From assembly GCA_903912795.1 (NCBI GenBank), contig CAIWIS010000402.1:1-19215 (forward strand): a stretch of DNA of 19,215 bases. Reading direction: 5' to 3'. A program made the position numbers and the translations under genes. Positions 1-9,678 of this stretch are shown in pieces. The notes below the pieces were generated by a model. The model was not told where the DNA came from, made no database searches, and saw only the letters and a list, made by a program, of their open reading frames with translations. Within the stretch, counting starts at the first letter, position 1. Each line of letters opens with the position of its first letter. This DNA is from an uncultured Bacteroidales bacterium. Lineage in GTDB: Bacteria > Bacteroidota > Bacteroidia > Bacteroidales > Paludibacteraceae.

Positions 1-1545
1 GGTTCAACTACAGCATCGTTAATTACTGGCACACCCGTTACCCGCTACTGGGTTGGTGCTGCAACTGGTGACTGGTTTAATGTTGCCAATTGGGGAACAT
101 CGTCGGGTAGTACATCAACACCTGGAATTCCAGAATATGGTGATAATGTAGTTTTTGATAATTCTGTGGGCAATGAAAACCCAACCGTTACGCTTACGGA
201 TAATTTAACGGCTGCGGATATTACATTTACAAGTAGTAACGTAAACTTTGCAGGGGTATTTTCTACTACAACCAACAATATGACAGTGAATTCAAGTCAG
301 GTGAAATTTGTAGATCGTGTTACAGTCAATTCGTCACTTACATTCTCGGGTACTGACCCACGCATTACACAGCAAGCAGCTTCAAGCGGTAAAGCATTTG
401 TATTGGGTAATGGTGGTGAATTTACCTTGACAGGTAATTCGGCTACAAATTATTTTACTGGAAATACCAATGCGTATTATACCTATAACACAACATCTGC
501 TTTAACCGTTTATTTCAACCCCACAACCACAACTGCCGCCAATTTGGTTGTTACAAAGGGTTTAATCACATTGGGCAATAGTGTAAACACGAATAGAATA
601 GCCCTAAACGAAGTAAATGGTCAGGAATTAATTGTTGGTACAGGTGCTACATTAGGACTTGTTGGTGCAGGCACGAGCAGTTTTACAAATGCTGCTAATG
701 GAGGTGTTATCAATGCAAGTGCAGCTGATTCAAAAGTTTTAATTACTTCTACAGCACCAACTATTTTAGGTGTTCAATCACCTGGTGCAGCCATTACAGG
801 GCGCATATTTAAAGATGGTAGCACCATAAATCATTTGGAGTATAATTCAGCTGCTGTATTTTATCTCCCCTTTGCAATGACTGTCAAAAACCTAACCCTT
901 ACTGCAGGTCAAATCAATAACTCAATCAATAATATCACTATCCCTTCGGGTGGAAATTTAGTTAAAGCTGATGGTACAACTACGGCTGCTCTGATTGCAA
1001 GTTTGCCATCGGCACCAACAAATGTTGTGGCAACAGCGAGTAATGCTCAGGCTTCGGTGGCATTTGATGTTCCAGCCAATGGTGGTTCTGTCCTTTTGGA
1101 TTATACTGTTACAGCTTCGCCGGGTGGACGCTCTGCTAGCGGCACGGCAAGTCCGATAGTTATCACTGGTTTAACGAACGGAACAACTTATACTTTTAAG
1201 GTTACAGCCCAAAATAATTTAGGCGATGGTGCAGATAGTCAGGCGTCTAATCAAGTAATACCTCGGTTAAACACCGCAATACAATCGGTTAGTCAGGCTA
1301 ATGCTCCTACATTTAATCTAACTAATGGAATCGTAACTGTAAAATACAATTCGGATGCATACAGTAAAGCAACCTTTAAACTGTTGGATTTCAATGGTCA
1401 GGAAATAATAAATAAGACCATTCAATCCGTTTCAGGAACAAATACGGTAATGATTGCTGTTGGCGACTTGCGAGCTGGTATTTATATTGTAAGCCTGAGT
1501 GATGGGGCTAAAACATTGGTTGATAAATTGATAAAATATAATTGA
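1..1545 (+). CDS. Secreted surface protein with Fn3 domain and T9SS C-terminal sorting domain (5' end missing)
   Basis: The frame is open from the first base with no upstream stop, so this is the last 514 codons of a longer protein. A GTG at 166 is only an internal valine codon. The opening (YWVGAATGDWFNVANW) resembles the W-G-x-x-W/NW start of beta-rich repeat units in large Bacteroidota surface proteins. A Thr/Ser/Asn/Gly-rich beta-repeat region without recognisable catalytic motifs follows to about codon 335. Codons about 337-421 look like a fibronectin type III domain (PTNVVATASN at the start, LTNGTTYTFKVTAQN near the end). Codons about 425-514 match a type A Por sorting domain, with LRAGIYIVSL and a Lys-rich end. 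The family knowledge implies export by the type IX system and attachment to or release from the outer surface. Its position before the glycosidases suggests a role in glycan binding or degradation, but the catalytic part, if any, lies outside the window. Confidence 0.8.
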   Translation, partial: GSTTASLITGTPVTRYWVGAATGDWFNVANWGTSSGSTSTPGIPEYGDNVVFDNSVGNENPTVTLTDNLTAADITFTSSNVNFAGVFSTTTNNMTVNSSQVKFVDRVTVNSSLTFSGTDPRITQQAASSGKAFVLGNGGEFTLTGNSATNYFTGNTNAYYTYNTTSALTVYFNPTTTTAANLVVTKGLITLGNSVNTNRIALNEVNGQELIVGTGATLGLVGAGTSSFTNAANGGVINASAADSKVLITSTAPTILGVQSPGAAITGRIFKDGSTINHLEYNSAAVFYLPFAMTVKNLTLTAGQINNSINNITIPSGGNLVKADGTTTAALIASLPSAPTNVVATASNAQASVAFDVPANGGSVLLDYTVTASPGGRSASGTASPIVITGLTNGTTYTFKVTAQNNLGDGADSQASNQVIPRLNTAIQSVSQANAPTFNLTNGIVTVKYNSDAYSKATFKLLDFNGQEIINKTIQSVSGTNTVMIAVGDLRAGIYIVSLSDGAKTLVDKLIKYN

Positions 1546-1591
1546 TTTAAAGTAAATTATTTATCAGATTTTAAAATAATAACAAAAACAA

Positions 1592-3991
1592 ATGAAACAA
1601 ATTTCGAAATTATTCTCAGTTCTAACGCTATTAGCAATTTCACTTTTTGCAACTAGTATTCATGCTCAAATACAACCAAAATCGTATGAGTTGAAATACA
1701 ATTTGCCAGCTATTGATTCCAATGCCGGTTGGGAAGATTTATCAATACCATTGGGAAATGGCTATTTTGGGGTTAATCTTTTTGGAGGTGTTGAAACAGA
1801 ACGACTTCAACTCAGCGAAAAAAGCATGTTTATGCGTGACACCACTCAAAACAATTCTTCGTACAAAAAAATTGCACTAACCAATTTTGCTGAAACATAC
1901 ATTGATTTTCCTCATTCTTGGGCTGGTGTAACGAACTACCAACGAAAACTTGATATACGTAATGCCATTGCTAAAGTAAGCTATACTTATGAGGGTGTGA
2001 ATTATACACGTGAGATATTTACAAGTTACCCCGACAAAGTAATGGTTATAAAACTGAGTGCCGATAAGCCCGGAAAAGTATCTTTTACACTTCGTCCAAA
2101 ACAGGTTTTCTTAGGAAAAATGCGCAAGGGAATAGTAACAGCAACTGATGACCGGATTACACTTTCTGGTGTGTTGGAACCCTATAAACTTGATTTTGAA
2201 GCGCAATACAGAGTGAAAAATACAGGTGGAACAATGACTTTCCAAAACGATTCGAGGGGAGAAAACGGAACGATTACAGTTCAAAATTCTGATAAGGCTG
2301 TTATTGTAATGGCATTAGGCACCAACTATAAATTATCCAATACAGTAATGAAAGGCGGCAATAATGATTCTGATCCATTGGATCAGAAACTGATTGGTTT
2401 GCCCCATCCACATAAAGAAATTACCAACAGTGTGGATTTGGCATTCAATTCTGGCTATGAACTACTTTTGAAAAATCATATTGCCGATTATTCATCACTT
2501 TTTTCGAGGGTAGAACTCGATTTAGGCGAAAAACCTTCGGACAAAACCACCGACAAATTGTTGGATGATTATAAAGCTGGAATCGGTAGCACCTATTTGG
2601 AAGAGCTTTATTTTCAATATGGTCGCTATCTGTTAATAGCTTCGTCGCGCAAGGGTACATTGCCTGCTAATTTACAAGGAACATGGAATGCGCTTCGGGC
2701 AGCACCGTGGTCGGGCGGGTATTGGTTAAATATTAATCTTCAAATGAACTATTTCCCTGCATTTAACACCAACTTGGCAGAAACGTTTACGCCATACCTG
2801 GATTATATAGAGGCATTAATACCTTCTCAGGAAGACATAGCGTCGGATTTTATGACAAAATACAATCCTGCGAACCAGAATGCTGCCAAAGGTGCTTGTG
2901 GGTGGACTGCCGGCACAGGTAATAGCCCTTACAGAGGATGCGAGCCGAATGGCACTTCCGGTTTTGGGACAGGACCTTTTGTTTGTCAAAATATCTGGGA
3001 GTTTTATGAGTTTACAAAGGATAAGGACGTGTTGAAAAAAATTTGGCCAACCATTAAAGGGTCAAGTGATTTTACTTCACGCATAGTAAAAAAAATTCCC
3101 GGATTTGATGATTATTTACTTTGCAGCCCTTCATGGTCACCAGAAAATCAGTATCGTTCGGGTCCTAATGCCAAAAAACATATCGATATTCCAGGCACTG
3201 CTTATGATCAGCAATGGATTTATCAAGGCCATATTAATACCATTCGTGCCGCCAAATTGATAGGTGGCAACGATAGCATTGTAAAATCGCTTGAAAAGCA
3301 ACTTCCATTACTCGATCCGGTTGAAATAGGCGCTTCGGGACAAATTAAAGAATTTCGAACAGAGAAGGAATATGGCGAGTTCGGCGATCCGCTTCACCGA
3401 CATATTTCGCAGTTAATGGGTTTGTTTCCAGGCAATTTAATTAATACAAATACACCCCAATGGCTAGATGCCGCAAAGATAACACTTACTAAAAGGGGCG
3501 ACAGAGCCACTGGTTGGTCTTTGGCACATAAAATTAATATGTGGGCACGGGTGAAAGATGGAAATCATACGTACTTGCTTTATCAGAATTTATTAAAGTA
3601 CAATACAAAACATAACTTGTGGGATAACTGTCCACCTTTCCAAATTGATGGAAATTTCGGCGGAACTGCTGGAGTTGCAGAAATGCTATTGCAAAGTCAT
3701 GCCGGATATATTGAACCTTTAGCTGCTTTGCCTGATGCATGGAAAAATGGCTCTTACAAAGGGTTGGTGGCACGTGGAAATTTTGAGATTTCGGCACAAT
3801 GGGAAAATAATAAAATACTGCGTATGCAAATTAAGTCAAATGCAGGTGGATTATGCCGTGTGTTTTATCCCGGACTAGCTAAGGCAAAACTAAAAACCCT
3901 TGATGGTAAGTCTGTGAAATTCAAAACAAGCAAAAAGAATCTCATAAGTTTTAAAACACTGAAAGGTGCTGAATATCTACTTGAACTGTAA
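1592..3991 (+). CDS. GH95 family glycosidase (alpha-L-fucosidase / alpha-L-galactosidase type), exported
   Basis: The 799-aa length is normal for family 95, which removes terminal alpha-1,2-L-fucose or alpha-L-galactose by inversion. An N-terminal signal peptide (hydrophobic core about residues 6-22, ending IHAQ) predicts export. The N-terminal domain carries PLGNGYFGVNLFGG and ERLQLSEKSMF. The (alpha/alpha)6 barrel carries LNINLQMNY (N380, N382), SPENQY (E518) and DGNFGGTAGVAEMLLQSH (D686). These appear to match, from memory, N421, N423, E566 and D766 of bifidobacterial AfcA, so the catalytic set looks complete. The residue two before the first Asn, which I recall as His in fucosidases and Thr in L-galactosidases, is Trp378 here, so the sugar preference is uncertain. 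It sits 46 bp after the T9SS protein and 26 bp before the epimerase, consistent with one transcript. The family call is firm, the substrate is not. Confidence 0.93.
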   Translation: MKQISKLFSVLTLLAISLFATSIHAQIQPKSYELKYNLPAIDSNAGWEDLSIPLGNGYFGVNLFGGVETERLQLSEKSMFMRDTTQNNSSYKKIALTNFAETYIDFPHSWAGVTNYQRKLDIRNAIAKVSYTYEGVNYTREIFTSYPDKVMVIKLSADKPGKVSFTLRPKQVFLGKMRKGIVTATDDRITLSGVLEPYKLDFEAQYRVKNTGGTMTFQNDSRGENGTITVQNSDKAVIVMALGTNYKLSNTVMKGGNNDSDPLDQKLIGLPHPHKEITNSVDLAFNSGYELLLKNHIADYSSLFSRVELDLGEKPSDKTTDKLLDDYKAGIGSTYLEELYFQYGRYLLIASSRKGTLPANLQGTWNALRAAPWSGGYWLNINLQMNYFPAFNTNLAETFTPYLDYIEALIPSQEDIASDFMTKYNPANQNAAKGACGWTAGTGNSPYRGCEPNGTSGFGTGPFVCQNIWEFYEFTKDKDVLKKIWPTIKGSSDFTSRIVKKIPGFDDYLLCSPSWSPENQYRSGPNAKKHIDIPGTAYDQQWIYQGHINTIRAAKLIGGNDSIVKSLEKQLPLLDPVEIGASGQIKEFRTEKEYGEFGDPLHRHISQLMGLFPGNLINTNTPQWLDAAKITLTKRGDRATGWSLAHKINMWARVKDGNHTYLLYQNLLKYNTKHNLWDNCPPFQIDGNFGGTAGVAEMLLQSHAGYIEPLAALPDAWKNGSYKGLVARGNFEISAQWENNKILRMQIKSNAGGLCRVFYPGLAKAKLKTLDGKSVKFKTSKKNLISFKTLKGAEYLLEL

Positions 3992-4017
3992 TTTGTAAAC
4001 AAAAACACATATTTATT

Positions 4018-5154
4018 ATGAAATTAAACTATTTAATTATCACAGCATTAATTTTTTCTGCAAGCACTTTTGCCATCCAAAACAAAGTAGAACTTATACC
4101 CGCTGATAATTTTAAAACAACGGTAAACAACCAACAAACCGCCTTATATACCCTCACAAACAGCAAGGGAATGACGGTTCAAATCACTAATTACGGTGCT
4201 CGCGTGGTGGCATTGTGGGTGCCCGATAAGATCGGCAATTTTAAGGATGTGGTGTGGGGGTACAGCTCCATTCAGGAATATCTAAAATCGACCGATATTT
4301 ATTGCGGTCCTATTGTGGGGCGTTTCGGCAACCGCATCAACAAAGGGCAATTCAAACTTAACAATACCGCTTATCAGTTGACTATCAACAATAACGGTAA
4401 TCATTTGCATGGCGGAACAAAAGGTTTCGAATGCAGGGTGTGGGATGCCAAGTACGTAGAGGTGGATGGAAATAAGGGGTTGAAGTTAAGTTACATTTCG
4501 CCCGATGGTGAAGAAGGTTATCCTGGAAATCTAACCATAAGTGTTACCTATATTGTAACCGAAAAGAACGAGTTAACAATCAAGTATTCGGCTACAACCG
4601 ACGCGCCAACCATAGTGAATCCTACCAGTCATTGTTATTTTAATTTATCGGGCACAACTGCCAATACTATTTTATCGCACAAACTAAAAATTAATGCGTT
4701 GAAATATACACCTGTAGCCAGTGGCTTAATTCCAACGGGCGAATTTTTAGCTTTAAAAGGAACGCCGCTCGATTTTACCAAATTTACTGCCATTGGCGCA
4801 CGCATAAATGTAACAAACGAGCAATTGACATTGGGAAAAGGATACGACCATAACTACGTATTAAATAAAAAAGCAAAAAAAATGGGCGAAGCTGCCGAAA
4901 TTTACTCCATACAAACAGGCATCAGCATGAAAGTGATAACCGACCAGCCGGGCATGCAATTTTATAGTGGTAATTTTATGGATGGCACGTTAACAGGCAA
5001 ACGCGGCGATGTACACGCCTACCGCACCGGCTTTGCCCTCGAAGCACAAAACTATCCAGATGCTCCAAATCATAAAAATTTTCCAACGGCAGTTTTAAAT
5101 CCCAATGAAACATATAGTCAAACTACAACTTATGCTTTTAGCATCAAGATGTAG
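4018..5154 (+). CDS. galM: Aldose 1-epimerase (galactose mutarotase), exported
   Basis: A 378-aa member of the galactose mutarotase family, which interconverts alpha and beta anomers of free aldoses. The key motifs are all present: GRFGNRI (substrate-binding Arg), NHLHGG (H131), NPTSHCYFNL (H205, the general acid), GYDHNYVL (D277) and FALEAQNYPDAPNH (E342, the general base). These correspond to R71, H96, H170, D243 and E304 of the Lactococcus enzyme as I recall them. A signal peptide (hydrophobic residues about 5-19) suggests a periplasmic or outer-membrane location, unlike the cytoplasmic enteric GalM. Exported mutarotases are common in Bacteroidota glycan loci, where they speed anomer equilibration of released sugars before uptake. 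Spacers of 26 bp on both sides suggest co-transcription with the GH95 gene and the esterase. The sugar acted on cannot be told from the sequence. Confidence 0.95.
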   Translation: MKLNYLIITALIFSASTFAIQNKVELIPADNFKTTVNNQQTALYTLTNSKGMTVQITNYGARVVALWVPDKIGNFKDVVWGYSSIQEYLKSTDIYCGPIVGRFGNRINKGQFKLNNTAYQLTINNNGNHLHGGTKGFECRVWDAKYVEVDGNKGLKLSYISPDGEEGYPGNLTISVTYIVTEKNELTIKYSATTDAPTIVNPTSHCYFNLSGTTANTILSHKLKINALKYTPVASGLIPTGEFLALKGTPLDFTKFTAIGARINVTNEQLTLGKGYDHNYVLNKKAKKMGEAAEIYSIQTGISMKVITDQPGMQFYSGNFMDGTLTGKRGDVHAYRTGFALEAQNYPDAPNHKNFPTAVLNPNETYSQTTTYAFSIKM

Positions 5155-5180
5155 TTATCAAATTAAATCCAAAAAAAATA

Positions 5181-6587
5181 ATGTTTATGAAATCAACACA
5201 ACTTATTATTCTGGCTTTTCTTTTAATTACAATTGACAGTATTGCTCAAATAAAGCTCTCTGCGTTGTTTAGCGACCACATGGTATTACAGCGAAACTCG
5301 CTTATTGATATTTGGGGTACCGATAAACCCAATACTAAGATAATTGTAAAACCCGATTGGGGAGAGAAGGTAACAACAACTTCAGACAATGAAGGCAAAT
5401 GGAAACTCCAACTTAAAACGAGTAACGCTGGTGGACCATACGCTTTAAGCATTAAGGGTTCTTCAAAAGTTATAATCAATGATGTTTTACTGGGCGAAGT
5501 GTGGATCTGCTCCGGACAATCGAATATGGAACGCACTTTCAGAGGAAATGGGAAAGGCGAATACGTCAGCGAAAGTAATAAAATTGTTTCTCAAAGTACA
5601 AACCCTGCATTGAGAATGTTTAAAGTTAAGAATAACTTTTCATCTACACCTTTGGATACTTGCATCGGAAAATGGCAACAATCAACTCCTGAAGTTACTT
5701 TAAACTTTAGTGCAGTGGCCTATTCCTACGGAAAAATGTTACAAGAAACCTTGGGTGTGCCGGTTGGCCTTATTTTAAGTAGCGTGGGAGGAACTCCAGC
5801 CGAAGCTTGGACCAACAAAAAAACTTTAAATGAAGGTTTTCCTGTTTTTAATTCAAAAATTAATAAAACATCAAATTTCACAAGAAGTACTCCAACTGCC
5901 TTATACAATGCAATGATACACCCTTTGATTCCTTTTGCGATTAAAGGAGTAATTTGGTATCAGGGTGAAACAAATAGAAAAGATCCGGAACAGTATGCTA
6001 AATTGTTTCCGGCTTTGATAAAGAGTTGGCGTGAAGAATGGGGCTTGGGTGAATTCCCATTCTATTTCGTGCAGATTGCCCCTTTTGAATATGGTGAAAT
6101 AAATTCTGCATTTTTACGTGAAGCACAGTTGAAGACGATGCTTAGCACTCCAAATACAGGAATGGCAGTAACACTTGATATTGGTGATGAGTTTTGTATT
6201 CATCCACCTATAAAGAAAGAGGTTGGAGAAAGATTAGGATATTGGGCTTTAGCCAAAACCTATGGCATGAAAGGAATTCAATTCAGTGGTCCGGTATATA
6301 AATCTATGATGATTCAAAAGGATAGTGTTTATCTTAATTTCGATTATGCTCCCGACGGTATTTGTAGTTTTGATAAACAGCTAAAAGATTTTACAATTGC
6401 AGGATCGGATAAAATTTTTCACAAAGCCAATGCATCAATAAATAAAGGACGTCTAGTAGTTTGGAGCGACAGTGTGGCAGCTCCTATTGCAGTTCGTTAT
6501 GGTTGGAAAAATTATGTTCAAGGTTCTCTATATAATGTAGCCGGACTACCCGCCTCTTCTTTTAGAACTGATAATTGGAATGAATAA
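5181..6587 (+). CDS. SASA-domain (sialate O-acetylesterase-like) carbohydrate acetylesterase, exported
   Basis: A 468-aa SGNH-type esterase with a signal peptide (residues about 3-23, ending SIAQ). The start could equally be the second Met at 5187. The early region KLSALFSDHMVLQRNS, followed by a beta-sandwich segment (WGTDKPNTKI, GEKVTTTSDNEGKWKLQL), is the usual N-terminal part of bacterial sialate-acetylesterase-like proteins. The catalytic blocks are WICSGQSNM (Ser114), VIWYQGETN (residues about 257-265) and DIGDEFCIHPPIKKEVG (His341). In relatives I recall the residue two before this His is often Asp; here it is Cys339. The enzyme should remove O-acetyl groups from polysaccharide side chains or oligosaccharides. 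Esterases of this kind accompany GH95 enzymes in xyloglucan and pectin loci (family CE20 is one example), so sialic acid is not implied. The last 8 bp overlap an unlikely upstream start of the next gene. Confidence 0.9.
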   Translation: MFMKSTQLIILAFLLITIDSIAQIKLSALFSDHMVLQRNSLIDIWGTDKPNTKIIVKPDWGEKVTTTSDNEGKWKLQLKTSNAGGPYALSIKGSSKVIINDVLLGEVWICSGQSNMERTFRGNGKGEYVSESNKIVSQSTNPALRMFKVKNNFSSTPLDTCIGKWQQSTPEVTLNFSAVAYSYGKMLQETLGVPVGLILSSVGGTPAEAWTNKKTLNEGFPVFNSKINKTSNFTRSTPTALYNAMIHPLIPFAIKGVIWYQGETNRKDPEQYAKLFPALIKSWREEWGLGEFPFYFVQIAPFEYGEINSAFLREAQLKTMLSTPNTGMAVTLDIGDEFCIHPPIKKEVGERLGYWALAKTYGMKGIQFSGPVYKSMMIQKDSVYLNFDYAPDGICSFDKQLKDFTIAGSDKIFHKANASINKGRLVVWSDSVAAPIAVRYGWKNYVQGSLYNVAGLPASSFRTDNWNE

Positions 6588-6618
6588 TCATTATAACTTT
6601 TTTTTTAATAATTTACAG

Positions 6619-9600
6619 ATGAAGAAAAATATCAATTTATTGTTAATTCTCCTTAGTGTTTCCCAATTATTTTTTGCTCAAAGCAATGTAAAAAGTGCAA
6701 CTAAAGAATTTAGTTCACGACAAACAGTTTCACTTGATGGTGCTGGTTGGAATGTATGGCTCGATGAAAAAGCCGAATGGGTAAACGATAGTATTTATGC
6801 CCCTAATGAGTTTAAACTCGCGGATTTACCAGTAAATGAGCCTACTTGTGGTTGGAACAAATTGAAGACTCAAGGTATATCCTGCGAAGTTCCTGTTTGT
6901 ATTGAACAAGTATTTGCCAAAGGTGATGCAACATTTTATTATAATGGTGTCAGTTGGGTTTATAAAACCATGAATATTCCTGCAAACTGGAAAGATAAAG
7001 TTATTCGATTAAATATTACCCGAGCCCGATTACGAGTGGAAATCTATATCAATCAAAAACTTGCCGGATATGATTTATGTTGCGAAACGCCGGTAGAATT
7101 TGATGTATCCCGTTTTTTTGAATGTGGCAAGGAGAATCAAATTGCCATTCGCATTACAAATCCGGGTGGTTCGCGCGGTTTTGAGGATACTTTTCAAATT
7201 CATTGGGGAAAATACAGCTTGCCTGCAGGACGTGATTTTTCTGGAGTAGATAATATGTCGCTTACAGTAACTAATCCATTGTTTATCTCAGATGTTTTCG
7301 TCATGAACCAACTTCCTGCCAATGCAAGAAATATTGAGGTAAATGTCAATATTCAGAATAATACTCTAAAAACGGCGACAAAAGTTATATCAGTACGAGT
7401 GGATAATGTAAAGAAAGATACTTTAACTGAAATAAAACCAGGCGAAAATCGGATTCAGTTATCGCTTACTGTTCCAAATGCAAAACTATGGGATGTTGGC
7501 AAGCCAAATTTATATAACTGCGAAGTGACTATGAAAGAGGGAAAAACGATTACCGATAACTTATCCACTCCTTTTGGTTTTCGTGTTTTTGAGGTTAAGC
7601 AAAACCAAGATGGGAAGAGTTGTTTTTATTTGAATGGGAAAAGATTTCGACACAGAAGTGCCATCGACTTTGGCTTTTATGCTCATACAGGATTATTTGC
7701 AACAAAAGAAATGGCAGAAAATACTGTTTTAGAAGCCATCAATATTGGTCATAATGGGGTTAATTTACACAGACATATTGGAGAATACAGGGTACTTGAT
7801 GCTGCCGACAAATTTGGAGTTGTAACGTATGAAGAGCCTGGAGGAATGCATCAATGGCAGGGCAATGAGCCAATAATAGAAGGTTCATTCGCCGAAAGAG
7901 TGCTACAGGAAAAAATTCGCCGTATGGCTTTTCGGGGTCGAAATCATCCATCTCTTTTAATTCATAATCTTAGTAACGAAGATAATTTCTGGGGGCCAGT
8001 ACGTGAGAAAGCTATATGGGCCATACATAATATTAATCCGGCGGTATTGGTTACTAATGCCTCTGGTCACTCAGCAAAAGGAGAAATAAAGGGAAGAGTT
8101 CGTTATAAACATGCTCAACCCAGTGGTTTAAATAATCATATACGCCCTTATGAAAATGCTATCAGGGACGATTTTCAGGATGACCATACCGTGGGAAGTC
8201 TACCTCGATTTGATGAATTTACGCTTCAATCCCATTCGAAAAATGCTGGCAATGACCTTTTTTATTTTGGCGAAGTTTTCTGTTATTGTGGACCAGCCAA
8301 TTGGTGGAAAACAGCAGAACAACAAAAACAATTGAAAGCTGGAAGTTACGATAACTCTACGTTTCTAATCAACCATAATAAAATTGAAAAAGCATTTTCG
8401 GATTGGAATTTATCAAAAACTGGTTCAAGAGTTATTACCAGTCCAGCGGAAGTATCTACTCAAGCCGGACGAGCGCTTATGTATGCCGATGGACGATTAG
8501 GTCAACGAATTATGGCTAATAATTCTGTAGATGGATTTGCAATAAACGGATGGAGTGCGCATTCTTATAGTTCTAAACATAATGATGTGTGGGAGTCAGC
8601 CATGTTAGATGAAGGTAGAAATTTGAAAGGTCCGGCAGAAGATTATAAATACTGGGTTAGACAACTGCAAATAGCCATATTCAGAAAAAATGGAAAATTC
8701 TTTACACCTACGGATACTGCAAAATTTGATATAAGTATTATCAATGAAAAAATAATTCCTTCGGGAACTTATAAACTCCTTATTTCAGTTACCGATGGTG
8801 TTGGAAAAGTAACAGATTTCAAAAAAGAGATACTCGTAAATTTAAAAGCCGGGGATAATTATGCTGAAACTGTTGAGGGTATCGAATTAGTATTGAAAAG
8901 TGAGTGGCACGCAGGATATATCACAATCTGCGGAGAATTAATCAATGCACAAGGCAAGTCAGTTGCAACTGGGAAAGAACAAGTGTTACTATCTAATCGC
9001 ACTTCTTTTAAAAATGACATAAAAGGAATTCCAATTTCAACCTTCAACTGGCCAGCTGCCGATTCTGCACTTGTACAAACCAATGCTAGCATTGTGAATA
9101 ATGCAAAAGCGGAAGTCATCTTAGCAGGAAAGTATGCTGATGGTGCCGAACAGCTATTAAAGTTAGCATATTCTGGTGCTACACTCATACTTAAATTTGA
9201 TTCATTATGGGGGGATTTTTTAAATAATCAACATATTTTGAGTGCTAAGATTGAGCAATGGGGAGGCGTACAATCCAAAGGAAAAAGAGCATGGGATGCC
9301 AATGGTTGGGGATACATAGACAATTTTATCGGCAATCAGGCAGTCCCTTCGAAAACAATAGTTGGAACTAATAGTTGGGAGTTTTCTGAAGACCCCAAAG
9401 GGTTTTATCCATTTGAAAGTAAATATAAAAAAGCTGCTTATGGATTATACTTTGCTCGACAGGATGTTAACAACAAAGAAACCAACCCTACATTGCTGGT
9501 ATTACTTGCAACAATAGATTATGGTAAAGGTAAAATTGTACTTCTGCCATCTTGCGCTATTGATGCGGGTACTGCTTTTAATGATTTATTGTTTTATAAT

Positions 9601-9633
9601 TTAATTAGTAAGGCAAAAAAGAGGGAATGGTAA
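6619..9633 (+). CDS. GH2-type beta-glycosidase with C-terminal glutamine-amidotransferase-like domain, exported
   Basis: I chose the ATG at 6619 (1004 aa) over the in-frame ATG at 6580 because a clean signal peptide begins there (MKKNINLLLILLSVSQLFFA), while the 13 residues upstream are polar or Phe/Asn-rich and overlap the esterase. The order is: a jelly-roll sugar-binding domain (about 30-200, with RARLRVEIYINQKLAGYD), an Ig-like domain (about 215-325), and a TIM barrel (about 330-620) with NLHRHIGEYRVLDAADKFG and RGRNHPSLLIHNLSNED. E454 is the likely acid/base, and E552 in YFGEVFCYCG a likely nucleophile. A tail of about 300 residues contains AEQLLKLAYSGATLILKFD and GKGKIVLLPS, like the amidotransferase-like domain of some beta-galactosidases. 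The acid/base motif lacks the usual Trp before the xGNE core, so the enzyme is divergent. It could be a beta-galactosidase, glucuronidase or mannosidase; I cannot choose. The gap to the sulfatase is 45 bp. Confidence 0.85.
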   Translation: MKKNINLLLILLSVSQLFFAQSNVKSATKEFSSRQTVSLDGAGWNVWLDEKAEWVNDSIYAPNEFKLADLPVNEPTCGWNKLKTQGISCEVPVCIEQVFAKGDATFYYNGVSWVYKTMNIPANWKDKVIRLNITRARLRVEIYINQKLAGYDLCCETPVEFDVSRFFECGKENQIAIRITNPGGSRGFEDTFQIHWGKYSLPAGRDFSGVDNMSLTVTNPLFISDVFVMNQLPANARNIEVNVNIQNNTLKTATKVISVRVDNVKKDTLTEIKPGENRIQLSLTVPNAKLWDVGKPNLYNCEVTMKEGKTITDNLSTPFGFRVFEVKQNQDGKSCFYLNGKRFRHRSAIDFGFYAHTGLFATKEMAENTVLEAINIGHNGVNLHRHIGEYRVLDAADKFGVVTYEEPGGMHQWQGNEPIIEGSFAERVLQEKIRRMAFRGRNHPSLLIHNLSNEDNFWGPVREKAIWAIHNINPAVLVTNASGHSAKGEIKGRVRYKHAQPSGLNNHIRPYENAIRDDFQDDHTVGSLPRFDEFTLQSHSKNAGNDLFYFGEVFCYCGPANWWKTAEQQKQLKAGSYDNSTFLINHNKIEKAFSDWNLSKTGSRVITSPAEVSTQAGRALMYADGRLGQRIMANNSVDGFAINGWSAHSYSSKHNDVWESAMLDEGRNLKGPAEDYKYWVRQLQIAIFRKNGKFFTPTDTAKFDISIINEKIIPSGTYKLLISVTDGVGKVTDFKKEILVNLKAGDNYAETVEGIELVLKSEWHAGYITICGELINAQGKSVATGKEQVLLSNRTSFKNDIKGIPISTFNWPAADSALVQTNASIVNNAKAEVILAGKYADGAEQLLKLAYSGATLILKFDSLWGDFLNNQHILSAKIEQWGGVQSKGKRAWDANGWGYIDNFIGNQAVPSKTIVGTNSWEFSEDPKGFYPFESKYKKAAYGLYFARQDVNNKETNPTLLVLLATIDYGKGKIVLLPSCAIDAGTAFNDLLFYNLISKAKKREW

Positions 9634-9678
9634 AGGATGATAAGGAGCAGTTGTTAAATTTTAAAAGGGTAATTTAAA

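Noticed and set aside
166..1545. First gene beginning at the GTG at 166
   Set aside because: The same frame is open to base 1 and encodes a domain-like segment (YWVGAATGDWFNVANW) before the GTG, so the gene is truncated by the window edge.
6580..6618. Upstream in-frame ATG of the GH2 gene overlapping the esterase by 8 bp
   Set aside because: Starting there would place 13 unusual residues before a complete signal peptide that itself begins with Met at 6619.
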